Below are positions 8,398 through 18,529 of a stretch of 64,000 nucleotides of DNA, one piece after another. Below the pieces are notes generated by a model. That model saw nothing but the letters and a program-made list of their open reading frames with translations, searched no databases and was not told where the DNA came from. The stretch's first letter is position 1. Each line of letters begins with the position of its first letter. The translations under genes were made by a program, and so were the position numbers. The DNA comes from an uncultured Eubacteriales bacterium (GTDB lineage: Bacteria > Bacillota > Clostridia > Lachnospirales > Lachnospiraceae), in NCBI GenBank assembly GCA_900548855.1, contig URMF01000011.1:1-64000 (forward strand), read 5' to 3'.

Positions 8398-11300
8398 TTA
8401 TTCTATTGTTTCTGCCATCTCCTCAGACAACTCTGCATTATTTACCGTATCATCACTCTGAAGTTCTTGAGTCTCTTCATTATCAAGTTCTGAAAAATTC
8501 AAATCTTCATCATCAAAGTTAATGGTTTCCACTTCACTGTCAAGCTTCACGTTACGGTAACGCTTCATACCGGTACCGGCTGGAATGAGCTTACCAATTA
8601 ATACATTCTCTTTCAGACCAATCAGTGGGTCTACCTTACCCTTAATTGCAGCCTCCGTAAGAACCTTGGTGGTCTCCTGGAAGGATGCTGCTGATAAGAA
8701 GGAATTGGTAGCCAGAGAGGCTTTCGTAATTCCAAGCATTACCTGTGTTCCCTGTGCAGGCTCCTTGCCCTCAGAAATCAGCTTCTCATTAATCTCATTA
8801 TAATCCAGTACATCTACCAGCGTACCCGGCAGATACTCTGTATCACCACTCTGCTCAATCTTAATCTTCTTAAGCATCTGACGTACAATAACCTCAATAT
8901 GCTTATCGTTGATATCAACACCCTGTAAACGGTAAACCTTCTGTACCTCACGAATCATATAATCCTGTACGGCACGGACACCCTTAATCTTCAGGATATC
9001 ATGCGGATTAACGGAACCGATTGTAATTTCATCACCGGCTTCTACTACCTGGTCATCAAATACCTTGATTCTGGAATCATAAGGAATTAAATATGCCTTC
9101 GATTCCCCAGTCTCTTCATTGGTGACGACAACCTCACGTTTCTTCTTGGTATCACGAATCTGTACCCTGCCGCCAAACTCTGTGATAATGGCAAGTCCCT
9201 TTGGCTTACGTGCCTCAAACAACTCTTCTACACGAGGGAGACCCTGTGTAATATCATCACCGGCAACACCACCAGTATGGAAGGTTCTCATGGTAAGCTG
9301 TGTACCCGGCTCACCGATGGACTGTGCAGCTATAATACCAACCGCCTCACCTACCTGTACAGCCAGACCTGTCGCCATGTTGGCTCCATAGCATTTTGCA
9401 CAGACACCAATATGTGATTTACAATTTAAGATATTACGAATTTTAAGTCTTGTAATCTCATTGCCATCTGCATCAACGCCAGCCGTAACAATTCTCTCGG
9501 CACGTTTCGGTGTAATCATATGATTTGCCTTTACAATCAAATTGCCGTCCTTATCATACACAGACTCTGCTGCATAACGTCCAGTAATTCTCTCCTGGAA
9601 GCTCTCGATTAACTCCTTGCCCTCCATAAAGGCTTCTACATAAGCACCCGGAATCTCACCGGTTCCCTCACAACAATCTACCTCACGAATAATCAAATCC
9701 TGAGATACATCAACCAGACGACGGGTCAAATAACCAGAGTCGGCTGTACGCAATGCTGTATCAGAAAGTCCCTTACGTGCACCATGGGCAGAAATAAAGT
9801 ACTCCAGTACATCCAGTCCCTCACGGAAGTTTGATTTAATCGGCAATTCAATGGTACGACCTGTTGTATCTGCCATCAAACCACGCATACCTGCTAACTG
9901 CTTAATCTGCTGGTTTGAACCACGGGCTCCGGACTCTGCCATCATCTTGATATTATTGTAGGTATCAAGACCATCCAGCAATGCCTTTGTCAGCTTCTTA
10001 TCTGCAGCCTCCCATGTCTTAACAACCGCTGTATATCTCTCTTCTTCCGTCACATATCCATACTTGAACTTCTCCAGAATCAAATCTACTGTTCTTTGTG
10101 CCTCTGCCAGAATATCCTTCTTTGCGGCAGGAACAGTCATCTCCGAAATAGATACCGTAAGGGCAGCTCTCGTAGAATACTTATAACCAATACTCTTGAT
10201 GTCATCTAATACCTCTGCCGTCTTCGTAGCACCATGTGTATTAAATAATTTATCAAGAATTCCCTTTAACTGCTTTTTACCAACCAGGTAATCTATCTCC
10301 AGCGCAAGCTCATTTCCCGGAATGCTGCGGTCTACAATTCCCAAATCCTGTGGGATAATCTCATTAAACAGAATTCTTCCCAGCGTGGACTCAATTATCA
10401 TGGAACCTTCTGTTCCATCCGGCATCATTCCTCTCATACGAACCTTAATCTTCGCATGCAGGGTAATCTCTTTATTCTCATAAGCAAGAAGTGCCTCGTT
10501 CTTTGATTTAAAAATCTTGCCCTCGCCTTTGTCACCCGGCTTGTCAATAGTCAGATAATAAATACCAAGCACCATATCCTGAGACGGAACAGCAACCGGC
10601 GCACCATCAGACGGCTTTAACAAATTGTTTGGTGATAATAACAGGAATCTGCATTCCGCCTGTGCCTCAACAGACAAAGGAAGATGAACTGCCATCTGAT
10701 CACCGTCAAAGTCCGCATTAAATGCTGTACATACCAATGGGTGAAGCTTAATTGCCTTACCTTCCACAAGGATTGGCTCAAAGGCCTGAATACCTAATCT
10801 GTGAAGTGTCGGGGCACGGTTTAACATAACCGGATGTTCCTTGATAACATCCTCCAGCACATCCCAAACCTCAGGCTCCAGCTTCTCCACCATTTTCTTT
10901 GCGGATTTAACATTATGCGCTAATTTTCTGAATACCAGTTCCTTCATAACAAACGGCTTAAACAACTCTATTGCCATTTCCTTCGGAAGACCACACTGAT
11001 AAATCTTAAGCTCCGGTCCCACTACGATAACGGAACGTCCGGAATAATCAACACGCTTACCAAGTAAGTTCTGACGGAAACGTCCCTGCTTACCCTTTAA
11101 CATATCCGACAGGGATTTCAATGCCCTGTTACCAGGTCCCGTTACCGGACGTCCACGGCGTCCGTTATCAATCAATGCATCCACTGCTTCCTGAAGCATA
11201 CGTTTCTCATTACGGACGATGATATCAGGCGCTCCTAATTCCAACAAACGGTTCAAACGGTTATTACGGTTAATAATTCTTCTATACAGGTCATTCAGAT

Positions 11301-12084
11301 CTGATGTGGCAAAGCGTCCGCCGTCTAACTGTACCATAGGACGGATATCCGGTGGAATTACCGGAACTGCATCTAAAATCATCCATTCCGGCTTATTATC
11401 AGAGCCTCTGAATGCTTCCACAACCTCTAATCGCTTAATCACCTTAGCCCGTTTCTGACCGGTTGCTTCCTTAAGCTCTGCCCGTAACTGTACAGACTCC
11501 TCCTCAAGGTCAATCGCCTGTAATAATTCCTTTACAGCTTCCGCACCCATTCCGGCCCGGAATTTGCCATAACCATATTCTTCCTCTGCATCCCGGTATT
11601 CTTTCTCAGTCAGCACCTGCTTGTAAGCCAGATTTGTCTCGCCCGGGTCTAATACGATATAAGAGGCAAAATACAATACCTTCTCCAGAGTTCTTGGAGA
11701 AATATCAAGAATTAATCCCATTCTGCTCGGGATTCCCTTGAAATACCAGATATGGGATACCGGAGCCGCAAGCTCAATATGACCCATTCTTTCACGTCTT
11801 ACATTTGCCTTCGTAACCTCAACGCCACAACGGTCACAGATTACTCCTTTATAGCGAATCTTCTTATACTTACCACAATGACATTCCCAGTCCTTGCTCG
11901 GTCCAAAAATGCGCTCGCAATAAAGTCCGTCTTTTTCTGGTTTTAAGGTTCTATAGTTAATTGTCTCAGGCTTTTTAACCTCACCCCTTGACCACTCTCT
12001 AATCTTTTCCGGAGAAGCAAGACCAATCTTAATCGCATCAAAATTCATTTGTTGTTCTGTTTCTTGATTATTAATAGCTGACAT
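8398..12084 (-). CDS. rpoC: DNA-directed RNA polymerase subunit beta'
   Basis: Catalytic beta' subunit, 1228 residues. The N-terminal zinc-binding Cys are visible around residues 68-86 (CHCGKYKK...CDRCG). The active-site Asp triad is in NADFDGDQMAVH at about 456. The bridge/trigger region includes GEAVGIIAAQSIGEPGTQLTMRTFHTGGVAG, and the second zinc cluster is in CKSHIGVCAKCYG. The C-terminal 45 residues are a strongly acidic tail, as in many Clostridia. It lies 19 bp downstream of rpoB with AAGGAGAG upstream of the ATG, and a hairpin terminator follows. Confidence 0.98.
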   Translation of the reverse strand: MSAINNQETEQQMNFDAIKIGLASPEKIREWSRGEVKKPETINYRTLKPEKDGLYCERIFGPSKDWECHCGKYKKIRYKGVICDRCGVEVTKANVRRERMGHIELAAPVSHIWYFKGIPSRMGLILDISPRTLEKVLYFASYIVLDPGETNLAYKQVLTEKEYRDAEEEYGYGKFRAGMGAEAVKELLQAIDLEEESVQLRAELKEATGQKRAKVIKRLEVVEAFRGSDNKPEWMILDAVPVIPPDIRPMVQLDGGRFATSDLNDLYRRIINRNNRLNRLLELGAPDIIVRNEKRMLQEAVDALIDNGRRGRPVTGPGNRALKSLSDMLKGKQGRFRQNLLGKRVDYSGRSVIVVGPELKIYQCGLPKEMAIELFKPFVMKELVFRKLAHNVKSAKKMVEKLEPEVWDVLEDVIKEHPVMLNRAPTLHRLGIQAFEPILVEGKAIKLHPLVCTAFNADFDGDQMAVHLPLSVEAQAECRFLLLSPNNLLKPSDGAPVAVPSQDMVLGIYYLTIDKPGDKGEGKIFKSKNEALLAYENKEITLHAKIKVRMRGMMPDGTEGSMIIESTLGRILFNEIIPQDLGIVDRSIPGNELALEIDYLVGKKQLKGILDKLFNTHGATKTAEVLDDIKSIGYKYSTRAALTVSISEMTVPAAKKDILAEAQRTVDLILEKFKYGYVTEEERYTAVVKTWEAADKKLTKALLDGLDTYNNIKMMAESGARGSNQQIKQLAGMRGLMADTTGRTIELPIKSNFREGLDVLEYFISAHGARKGLSDTALRTADSGYLTRRLVDVSQDLIIREVDCCEGTGEIPGAYVEAFMEGKELIESFQERITGRYAAESVYDKDGNLIVKANHMITPKRAERIVTAGVDADGNEITRLKIRNILNCKSHIGVCAKCYGANMATGLAVQVGEAVGIIAAQSIGEPGTQLTMRTFHTGGVAGDDITQGLPRVEELFEARKPKGLAIITEFGGRVQIRDTKKKREVVVTNEETGESKAYLIPYDSRIKVFDDQVVEAGDEITIGSVNPHDILKIKGVRAVQDYMIREVQKVYRLQGVDINDKHIEVIVRQMLKKIKIEQSGDTEYLPGTLVDVLDYNEINEKLISEGKEPAQGTQVMLGITKASLATNSFLSAASFQETTKVLTEAAIKGKVDPLIGLKENVLIGKLIPAGTGMKRYRNVKLDSEVETINFDDEDLNFSELDNEETQELQSDDTVNNAELSEEMAETIE

Positions 12085-12103
12085 CTATTATGCTCTCCTT
12101 CCA

Positions 12104-15100
12104 TTATTCGTCATAATTATCGTAGCTGTCCCCATCATAGTTATCATCCTCATAACCATCCTCCGGGTCACCCAATAACTCAAACGCTTCGTCATTTTCA
12201 TCTACACCGCTGAAGCCTTGCTCTTTCATCTCAGCCTCTTCGCTCTTATAATCCATATCGCCGAAATTCCGGATTTCATCGTTACCGTAGTCCGTGTTTT
12301 CACTGATTTCTACTTCCGTATTATCCTCACGCAGCACTCTGACATCCAATGCAAGTGATTGGAATTCCTTCAACAATACCTTGAAGGATTCCGGAATTCC
12401 CGGCTTTGGAATATTCTCGCCCTTAATAATTGCCTCATAGGTTTTCACACGACCTACCACATCATCAGACTTCACAGTCAGAATCTCCTGCAAAGTATAG
12501 GAAGCGCCGTAAGCCTCTAAAGCCCAAACCTCCATTTCACCAAAACGCTGGCCGCCAAACTGCGCTTTTCCGCCAAGTGGCTGCTGAGTTACCAGTGCAT
12601 ACGGACCAGTTGAGCGGGCATGAATCTTATCATCTACTAAATGGTGCAGCTTCAGGTAATGCATGAAACCAATGGTTACAGGAGAATCAAACTCTTCACC
12701 GGTTCTACCATCACGAAGAGTTACCTTACCGGTCCGGTTAATAGGAACGCCTTTCCATTCTTCTCTATGGTCACGGTTCTCGTAAAGATAATCCATTACC
12801 TCGTCCGCCACCTGGGATCTCCATTTCTTTTCAAAGTCGTCCCATTCTGTATTAACGTAATCATTTGCCATCTCCAACGTCTCCATGATATCTTCCTCGT
12901 TGGCACCATCAAAAACCGGAGTTGCAATTTTAAAGCCTAATGCCTTTGCAGCCAGACCTAAGTGAATCTCCAATACCTGTCCGATATTCATACGGGACGG
13001 CACACCCAAAGGATTCAATACAATATCAAGCGGTCGTCCATTTGGCAGGAACGGCATATCTTCCACAGGAAGAATACGGGAAATAACACCCTTGTTACCA
13101 TGACGTCCAGCCATCTTATCTCCGACACTGATTTTTCTCTTCTGCGCAATATAGACGCGGACAGATTTATTCACTCCAGGTGATAATTCATCTCCGGCTT
13201 CTCTCGTAAACACTTTCGTGTCAATAACAATACCAAATGCACCATGAGGCACACGCAAAGACGTATCTCTTACCTCTCTTGCCTTCTCACCGAAGATTGC
13301 ACGAAGTAGTCTCTCTTCAGCAGTAAGCTCAGTTTCTCCCTTCGGCGTAACCTTGCCGACTAAGATATCACCGGCACGAACTTCCGCACCGATACGGATA
13401 ATACCATTCTCATCCAAATCCTTTAATACATCCGGACCGAGACCAGCCAAATCCCTTGTGATTTCCTCAGAGCCAAGCTTGGTATCTCTCGCTTCCGCCT
13501 CATACTCTTCGATATGAACAGAAGTATATACATCCTCCTGAACTAATCTTTCACTTAACAATACCGCATCCTCGTAATTATAACCTTCCCAGGTCATAAA
13601 TCCGATTAACGGGTTCTTGCCTAACGCAATCTCTCCACCGGCTGTTGATGCACCGTCTGCGATAACCTCACCAGCCTTAACACGCTCACCCTTCACAACA
13701 ATCGGTCTCTGATTCATACAGTTACCCTGATTGCTCCTTGCAAACTTGATTACATGATAGGTGTCCTTTGTACCATCATCACATTTAATAACAATTTCTT
13801 TGCTGGTGGATTTTTCAACCACGCCGTCATGCTTTGCCACAATACATACACCAGAGTCGACAGCTGCCTTGGCTTCCATACCAGTACCAACTACTGGAGC
13901 TTCTGTCTTTAAAAGAGGTACTGCCTGACGCTGCATGTTGGAACCCATCAGTGCACGGTTCGCATCATCATTTTCCAGGAACGGAATCATAGATGTTGCA
14001 ACCGAAAATACCATCTTAGGTGATACATCCATCAAATCTACTCTATTCTTCTCAAACTCAGCAGTTTCTTCTCTATACCGGCCGGCAATACGAGGATTTG
14101 CAAAGGTTCCGTCTGGATTAATAGGCTCATTTGCCTGGGCAACCACATAATTATCCTCTTCGTCTGCCGTCAAATAAACAACCTCATCTGTTACAACCGG
14201 ATTATCCGGGTCACTCTTATCAAGCTTACGGTATGGTGCTTCCACAAAACCATACTGGTTAATTCTGGCATAGCATGCAAGAGAGTTAATCAAACCAATG
14301 TTCGGACCTTCCGGTGTCTCAATCGGACACATTCTTCCATAGTGGGTGTAGTGTACATCACGAACCTCAAATCCGGCTCTGTCACGGGACAAACCACCAG
14401 GTCCTAAAGCAGATAAACGTCTCTTATGCGTCAGCTCAGAAAGCGGGTTATTCTGATCCATAAACTGTGACAGCTGGGAGCTTCCAAAGAATTCCTTCAC
14501 CGCTGCGGTTACCGGCTTAATATTAATCAGCGACTGTGGTGAAATCGTCTCAATATCCTGTGTGGACATTCTTTCCCGTACCACACGCTCCAAACGGGAA
14601 AGACCAATACGATACTGGTTCTGAAGGAGCTCACCCACTGCCCGGATACGGCGGTTGCCTAAGTGGTCAATATCATCACTATTACCGATTCCATATTCCA
14701 AATGAATATTATAACTGATGGAAGCTAAAATGTCTTCCTTTGTTATGTGCTTCGGAATCAAATCCCGGATATCACGTTTAATCGCTCTCTTCAATTCCTC
14801 TTCATCCGTATATTCTTCCAAAAGCTGTGCCAATACAGGGTAAAATACATCTTCGGTTACGCCTAATTCCGTTGCGTCAAAATCAACATACTCATTGATA
14901 TCGACCATCATATTAGACAATACCTTTACATTACGGGTTTCCGTCTGAATCATTACAAATGGAACAGCAGCATTCTGTAATTTCACAGCACTCTCTCTGG
15001 TAAGCTTTTCCCCTGCTTTTGCAAGTATCTCGCCAGTAACCGGATTCACTACATCCTCTGCCAATACATGTCCTGCAATACGATTCTTAAATGCAAGTTT

Positions 15101-15943
15101 CTTATTAAATTTGTAACGTCCAACCTTTGCCAAATCATAACGTCTCGGGTCAAAGAACATTGCATGAATCAGGCTCTCTGCACTCTCCACCGCCAAAGGC
15201 TCACCTGGGCGAATCTTCTTATATAACTCAAGCAATCCATCCTCATAATTATTAGATGGATCCTTCTCAATACTTGCCAGAATCTTCGGTTCGTCACCAA
15301 ACAATTCACGAATTTCTTCATTGGTTCCAATGCCCAGAGAACGGATTAATACGGTAATCGGAACCTTTCTTGTCCTATCAACACGCACATAAAATACGTC
15401 ATTGGAATCTGTCTCGTACTCTAACCACGCACCACGATTCGGGATAACAGTACAGGAATACAGGGTTTTTCCTAATTTATCATGTCCGATGGCATAATAG
15501 ATACCCGGCGAACGAACTAACTGGCTAACGATAACACGCTCTGCGCCATTAATTACGAAGGTACCGGTCTCCGTCATCAGCGGTAAATCACCCATAAAAA
15601 TGTCATGCTGGTTTATCTCATCCGTTTCCTTATTATGAAGACGTACATTGACCTTCAAAGGAGCTGCGTATGTTGCATCTCTTTCCTTGCACTCCTCAAT
15701 TGAGTACTTAACATCCTCCTCGCTTAACTGGAAATCCACAAATTCCAGACTCAGCTGACCACTGTAATCAGTGATTGGAGAAATGTCATCGAACACCTCT
15801 TTAAGTCCTGCCTCTAAGAACCATTTGTATGAGTCTTTCTGTACTTCGATAAGATTAGGCATCTCAAGTACTTCCTTTTGTCTGGAATAACTCATCCGGA
15901 TTCCTTTTCCCGCTGCTACAGGACTAATTCTGCTCTTTTCCAT
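12104..15943 (-). CDS. rpoB: DNA-directed RNA polymerase subunit beta
   Basis: Beta subunit, about 1279 residues. The start at 15943 (MEKSRISPVAAGKG) has AAGGGGTG eight nt upstream. An in-frame GTG four codons earlier overlaps that ribosome site and is less likely. The rifampicin region reads SQLSQFMDQNNPLSELTHKRRLSALGP in two overlapping parts; the residues usually changed in resistance (Asp, His and Ser) are the sensitive type. IGQVLEIHLG and GGKAQFGGQRFGEMEVWALEAYGA mark the C-terminal core. The last 60 residues are Asp/Glu-rich. It heads the rpoBC operon with its own promoter and is separated from rplJL by about 7 kb. Confidence 0.98.
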   Translation of the reverse strand: MEKSRISPVAAGKGIRMSYSRQKEVLEMPNLIEVQKDSYKWFLEAGLKEVFDDISPITDYSGQLSLEFVDFQLSEEDVKYSIEECKERDATYAAPLKVNVRLHNKETDEINQHDIFMGDLPLMTETGTFVINGAERVIVSQLVRSPGIYYAIGHDKLGKTLYSCTVIPNRGAWLEYETDSNDVFYVRVDRTRKVPITVLIRSLGIGTNEEIRELFGDEPKILASIEKDPSNNYEDGLLELYKKIRPGEPLAVESAESLIHAMFFDPRRYDLAKVGRYKFNKKLAFKNRIAGHVLAEDVVNPVTGEILAKAGEKLTRESAVKLQNAAVPFVMIQTETRNVKVLSNMMVDINEYVDFDATELGVTEDVFYPVLAQLLEEYTDEEELKRAIKRDIRDLIPKHITKEDILASISYNIHLEYGIGNSDDIDHLGNRRIRAVGELLQNQYRIGLSRLERVVRERMSTQDIETISPQSLINIKPVTAAVKEFFGSSQLSQFMDQNNPLSELTHKRRLSALGPGGLSRDRAGFEVRDVHYTHYGRMCPIETPEGPNIGLINSLACYARINQYGFVEAPYRKLDKSDPDNPVVTDEVVYLTADEEDNYVVAQANEPINPDGTFANPRIAGRYREETAEFEKNRVDLMDVSPKMVFSVATSMIPFLENDDANRALMGSNMQRQAVPLLKTEAPVVGTGMEAKAAVDSGVCIVAKHDGVVEKSTSKEIVIKCDDGTKDTYHVIKFARSNQGNCMNQRPIVVKGERVKAGEVIADGASTAGGEIALGKNPLIGFMTWEGYNYEDAVLLSERLVQEDVYTSVHIEEYEAEARDTKLGSEEITRDLAGLGPDVLKDLDENGIIRIGAEVRAGDILVGKVTPKGETELTAEERLLRAIFGEKAREVRDTSLRVPHGAFGIVIDTKVFTREAGDELSPGVNKSVRVYIAQKRKISVGDKMAGRHGNKGVISRILPVEDMPFLPNGRPLDIVLNPLGVPSRMNIGQVLEIHLGLAAKALGFKIATPVFDGANEEDIMETLEMANDYVNTEWDDFEKKWRSQVADEVMDYLYENRDHREEWKGVPINRTGKVTLRDGRTGEEFDSPVTIGFMHYLKLHHLVDDKIHARSTGPYALVTQQPLGGKAQFGGQRFGEMEVWALEAYGASYTLQEILTVKSDDVVGRVKTYEAIIKGENIPKPGIPESFKVLLKEFQSLALDVRVLREDNTEVEISENTDYGNDEIRNFGDMDYKSEEAEMKEQGFSGVDENDEAFELLGDPEDGYEDDNYDGDSYDNYDE

Positions 15944-16182
15944 TGACGTTTTCACCCCTTGAATATTATTTTTATTATTACCCAGCCGCGCACAGGTACT
16001 TGTGAAATAATCCGTGCAGATGATTACTGCCAGACTATTTCACCAATACCTGTATAGAGCATTCCGCCGAAGCGAGCTATTTAATGAAATGAAAGCGGGC
16101 TTCCGGCTGAATAACTACAGATTTTCAATGTTTTTTGACATTGATATACATTATTGCGGACACCTACCCACAATAATGACAT
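15944..16182 (-). promoter_or_regulatory. Structured 5' leader of rpoBC
   Basis: About 240 nt lie between the predicted transcription start and the rpoB start. Two stems are visible. ACAGGTA...TACCTGT at 15992-16053 has inner GTGAAATA/TATTTCAC and GCAG/CTGC pairing. A second stem, GCCGGAAGC/GCTTCGGC, lies at 16066-16107. Neither is followed by a U tract, so they are not terminators. A role in RNA processing, stability or feedback control is possible; no known RNA family is recognised. The 16218-16300 remainder up to the next gene is AT-rich with nothing else evident. Confidence 0.5.
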
Positions 16183-16188
16183 TTTAAT

Positions 16189-16217
16189 ATTCTACCACTG
16201 GAATTATCAAGTGTCAA
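16189..16217 (-). promoter_or_regulatory. rpoBC promoter
   Basis: On the minus strand TTGACA (16217-16212), a 17-bp spacer and TAGAAT (16194-16189) form a near-consensus housekeeping promoter. It gives rpoBC its own transcription start downstream of the accessory cassette. Confidence 0.85.
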
Positions 16218-16300
16218 CCAAATTTTTCATGGTTTTTTTCAGAATTTTTGGAAACAATATATGTTGTATATTGCCTAGATGAGAATATCTATATATAGTT

Positions 16301-18529
16301 TTATTTTTTCTCATTTAAATATGTATTTACCCTGTCCTGGATAATATCCACCGTCTCTGCAAGGCTTTTTTCTCCGGAAAAATAATACTCTGCTTCCCCG
16401 CAGACAATTTCCTTTACATAAAAATCACTTTCGGTTCTTCTATCGGTTTCCATTACAATTGCATTAAACATCTTCTCCTGGCTGACCGTCAAAGGTGCCA
16501 TGGTATAGCTGAAGGTACTTGTTTTCGCTTCACCCTGTATTGGTTCAATCCACACTCCGTCTCTTTCGTATGGCTCCGTTGCCGTAAACCGTTTTAAAAA
16601 TTCCTCAAAACAGTCTTTTCTAACCGGAATGCCCTCCGCATCTACTCCGTACATTATAACATTCTCACTTATATCCTGATAATCTTTTAAAAGGAACATC
16701 CTGACAAACTGCCATGCCCCCTCCTTATTTTTGCTTCCCTCTACAATCCCATATTGTCCATCCGCTGCCCGGAATGCGGTGCTGCTTCCTTTCATGCTAG
16801 GAGTACCGACAAAAACGAAATCACCGTTTAATGCCGTATCATACAGCTCCACTCCCAACGGTGACATATCATTACTATGAGAAAACAATAATTTGTTCTC
16901 ACGAAGACAGGTGATTTCATCCTCAGCCGGTATCGCATCCTGTTCTTTTCCATATGTTTCTGCAATCTCCAGCAATTCCTGAAATGCTTCCGACCGAAAA
17001 TCACAATTCCCACTGCTCCAGTCGACAAATCCATCCATCATTCCATCCATAAATTCATCTATAATATCAGCGGATGACGCATCACAAAACAGTGCCGCAT
17101 CGGAATTATTCTTAAGTAACTCCTTCAATGCATTGATATCCCATTCCCTTGTGACATCCACATTTGATTTCTTTGTAACCCAGCCTGAAATATACACCCG
17201 TGATATTGTCTGATACAGTTTCCCATCTGTCTCAAATGCCTCCAGCACATTCGGAAGAAAATCTTCTTTCTTTATTTCCCCATCCTGCTCCATAAAGGAA
17301 TATAAATCCGCCAGTAAACCCTTCTCTAAAAATACCTCTGCATTTTGTTCCGGCAGCAAAATAATATCCATTTCCTTTCCCGCCGCCAAGTCCACAGCAA
17401 GCGACTGGTATGGATTCTCATTTTCTTCATAAGAAACAATTTCAATGGCATATTCCTGATTTTCCCGATTAAAAGCCGCCACCTGTTTTTGTACGCTGTC
17501 GTCAGTATAAACGCAGCCTAAACGGAGCGCCTTACGGTTCTGCGCCATTCCAGGCTCCCCCTGCTCTAACAATGCAAGCTGCTGTTTTCCCTGCAAAATG
17601 GTAAATCCATCTTCACTATATATAATTTTTTCAATTTCTCCCCTGTCAATATCCGCCTGCTTCCAGCTCACAAGAGGAAGCATTTTTTTCTCTGCCATGG
17701 AATATTGGTAGACATATTCTCTGCCATTTAGACAAAAATCACAGGTGCCTGCGCCGTTTATGAGAATATTCGTATCATACTGTCCTTCCTCCAGCTCTAC
17801 AACACTTTCCGACGTTTCCTGTTCTGCCAGCAGCTGAAATATTTCTAATTTTTCCTGTTCTCCCACATATTCAGCGGTAACAAATATAATCTGATTATCA
17901 GCGTTCCGGCATGCCTCCAAAAAATGGGTTCCCTCGTGGGTTGTAATATGCTTCAGCCATTTTCCATTTTCATCAAAGATACAGATTCTGCCGGATTCAC
18001 AAAAAATGCAGATGCTTCCATTTTCGTCAATTTGTAATGCTGCAACGGCATCCGTTTCTTCCAACTCAGCATCCAATTCTGCCAGTAGCTTCATTTGTCC
18101 ATCCGCACCCACAACCACCAGATATTTCATATAATGTTCTGCAGCCTCATCATAGCTTTCCCCCAAAATGTAAAAGCTGCCGTCCGGACCAACATCAAAG
18201 CCTCTTATCTCCATGTCCGGTAAGTTCTCCAATGGCATAGTGTCAGACACCTGTTTTCCCTCTATCCGGCAGATTACTCCACTACACTCCACCTCCCCGG
18301 TCTTTTCCGTATAACCATTTATCAAAACAAATTGTTTTCCATCCCTGTATGCTATGCCTGCAGCTTCCCATACATCTAATCCCTGGTTCTTTACAGACTG
18401 TTCCAGCCCTATAATCTGTACAGCATGGAAATCTTCTGTTTCTTCTTCCCGTTTTGTCCCGTTGCATCCGGACAGCAAAAGGCATACAAGCATACTAAGC
18501 AGACAAAAAATGCATTTTCTATTTTTCAC
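16301..18529 (-). CDS. Lipoprotein with N-terminal sensor-like region and C-terminal solute-binding domain
   Basis: About 742 residues. The GTG at 18529 has AGGAGG six nt upstream and gives a clean lipoprotein signal (MKNRKCIFCLLSML...LLSGC). Residues about 30-320 contain repeated strand-rich segments (such as GSFYILGES and NGSICIFCESGRICIFDENGKW) suggesting a beta-propeller. From about 325 on it resembles a family 1 extracellular solute-binding protein (VQKQVAAFNRENQEYAIEIVSY, AAGKEMDIILLPEQ, GAWQFVRMFLL). It overlaps the ABC ATPase gene by 11 bp. Solute-binding proteins normally pair with importers, whereas the ATPase and permeases here are MacB/FtsX-like, so the substrate is unclear. It is the last gene of the cassette. 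Confidence 0.85.
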   Translation of the reverse strand: MKNRKCIFCLLSMLVCLLLSGCNGTKREEETEDFHAVQIIGLEQSVKNQGLDVWEAAGIAYRDGKQFVLINGYTEKTGEVECSGVICRIEGKQVSDTMPLENLPDMEIRGFDVGPDGSFYILGESYDEAAEHYMKYLVVVGADGQMKLLAELDAELEETDAVAALQIDENGSICIFCESGRICIFDENGKWLKHITTHEGTHFLEACRNADNQIIFVTAEYVGEQEKLEIFQLLAEQETSESVVELEEGQYDTNILINGAGTCDFCLNGREYVYQYSMAEKKMLPLVSWKQADIDRGEIEKIIYSEDGFTILQGKQQLALLEQGEPGMAQNRKALRLGCVYTDDSVQKQVAAFNRENQEYAIEIVSYEENENPYQSLAVDLAAGKEMDIILLPEQNAEVFLEKGLLADLYSFMEQDGEIKKEDFLPNVLEAFETDGKLYQTISRVYISGWVTKKSNVDVTREWDINALKELLKNNSDAALFCDASSADIIDEFMDGMMDGFVDWSSGNCDFRSEAFQELLEIAETYGKEQDAIPAEDEITCLRENKLLFSHSNDMSPLGVELYDTALNGDFVFVGTPSMKGSSTAFRAADGQYGIVEGSKNKEGAWQFVRMFLLKDYQDISENVIMYGVDAEGIPVRKDCFEEFLKRFTATEPYERDGVWIEPIQGEAKTSTFSYTMAPLTVSQEKMFNAIVMETDRRTESDFYVKEIVCGEAEYYFSGEKSLAETVDIIQDRVNTYLNEKK

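Noticed and set aside
12430..13183. Several plus-strand open frames across rpoB
   Set aside because: They are antisense shadows of rpoB with low-complexity composition and no ribosome sites.
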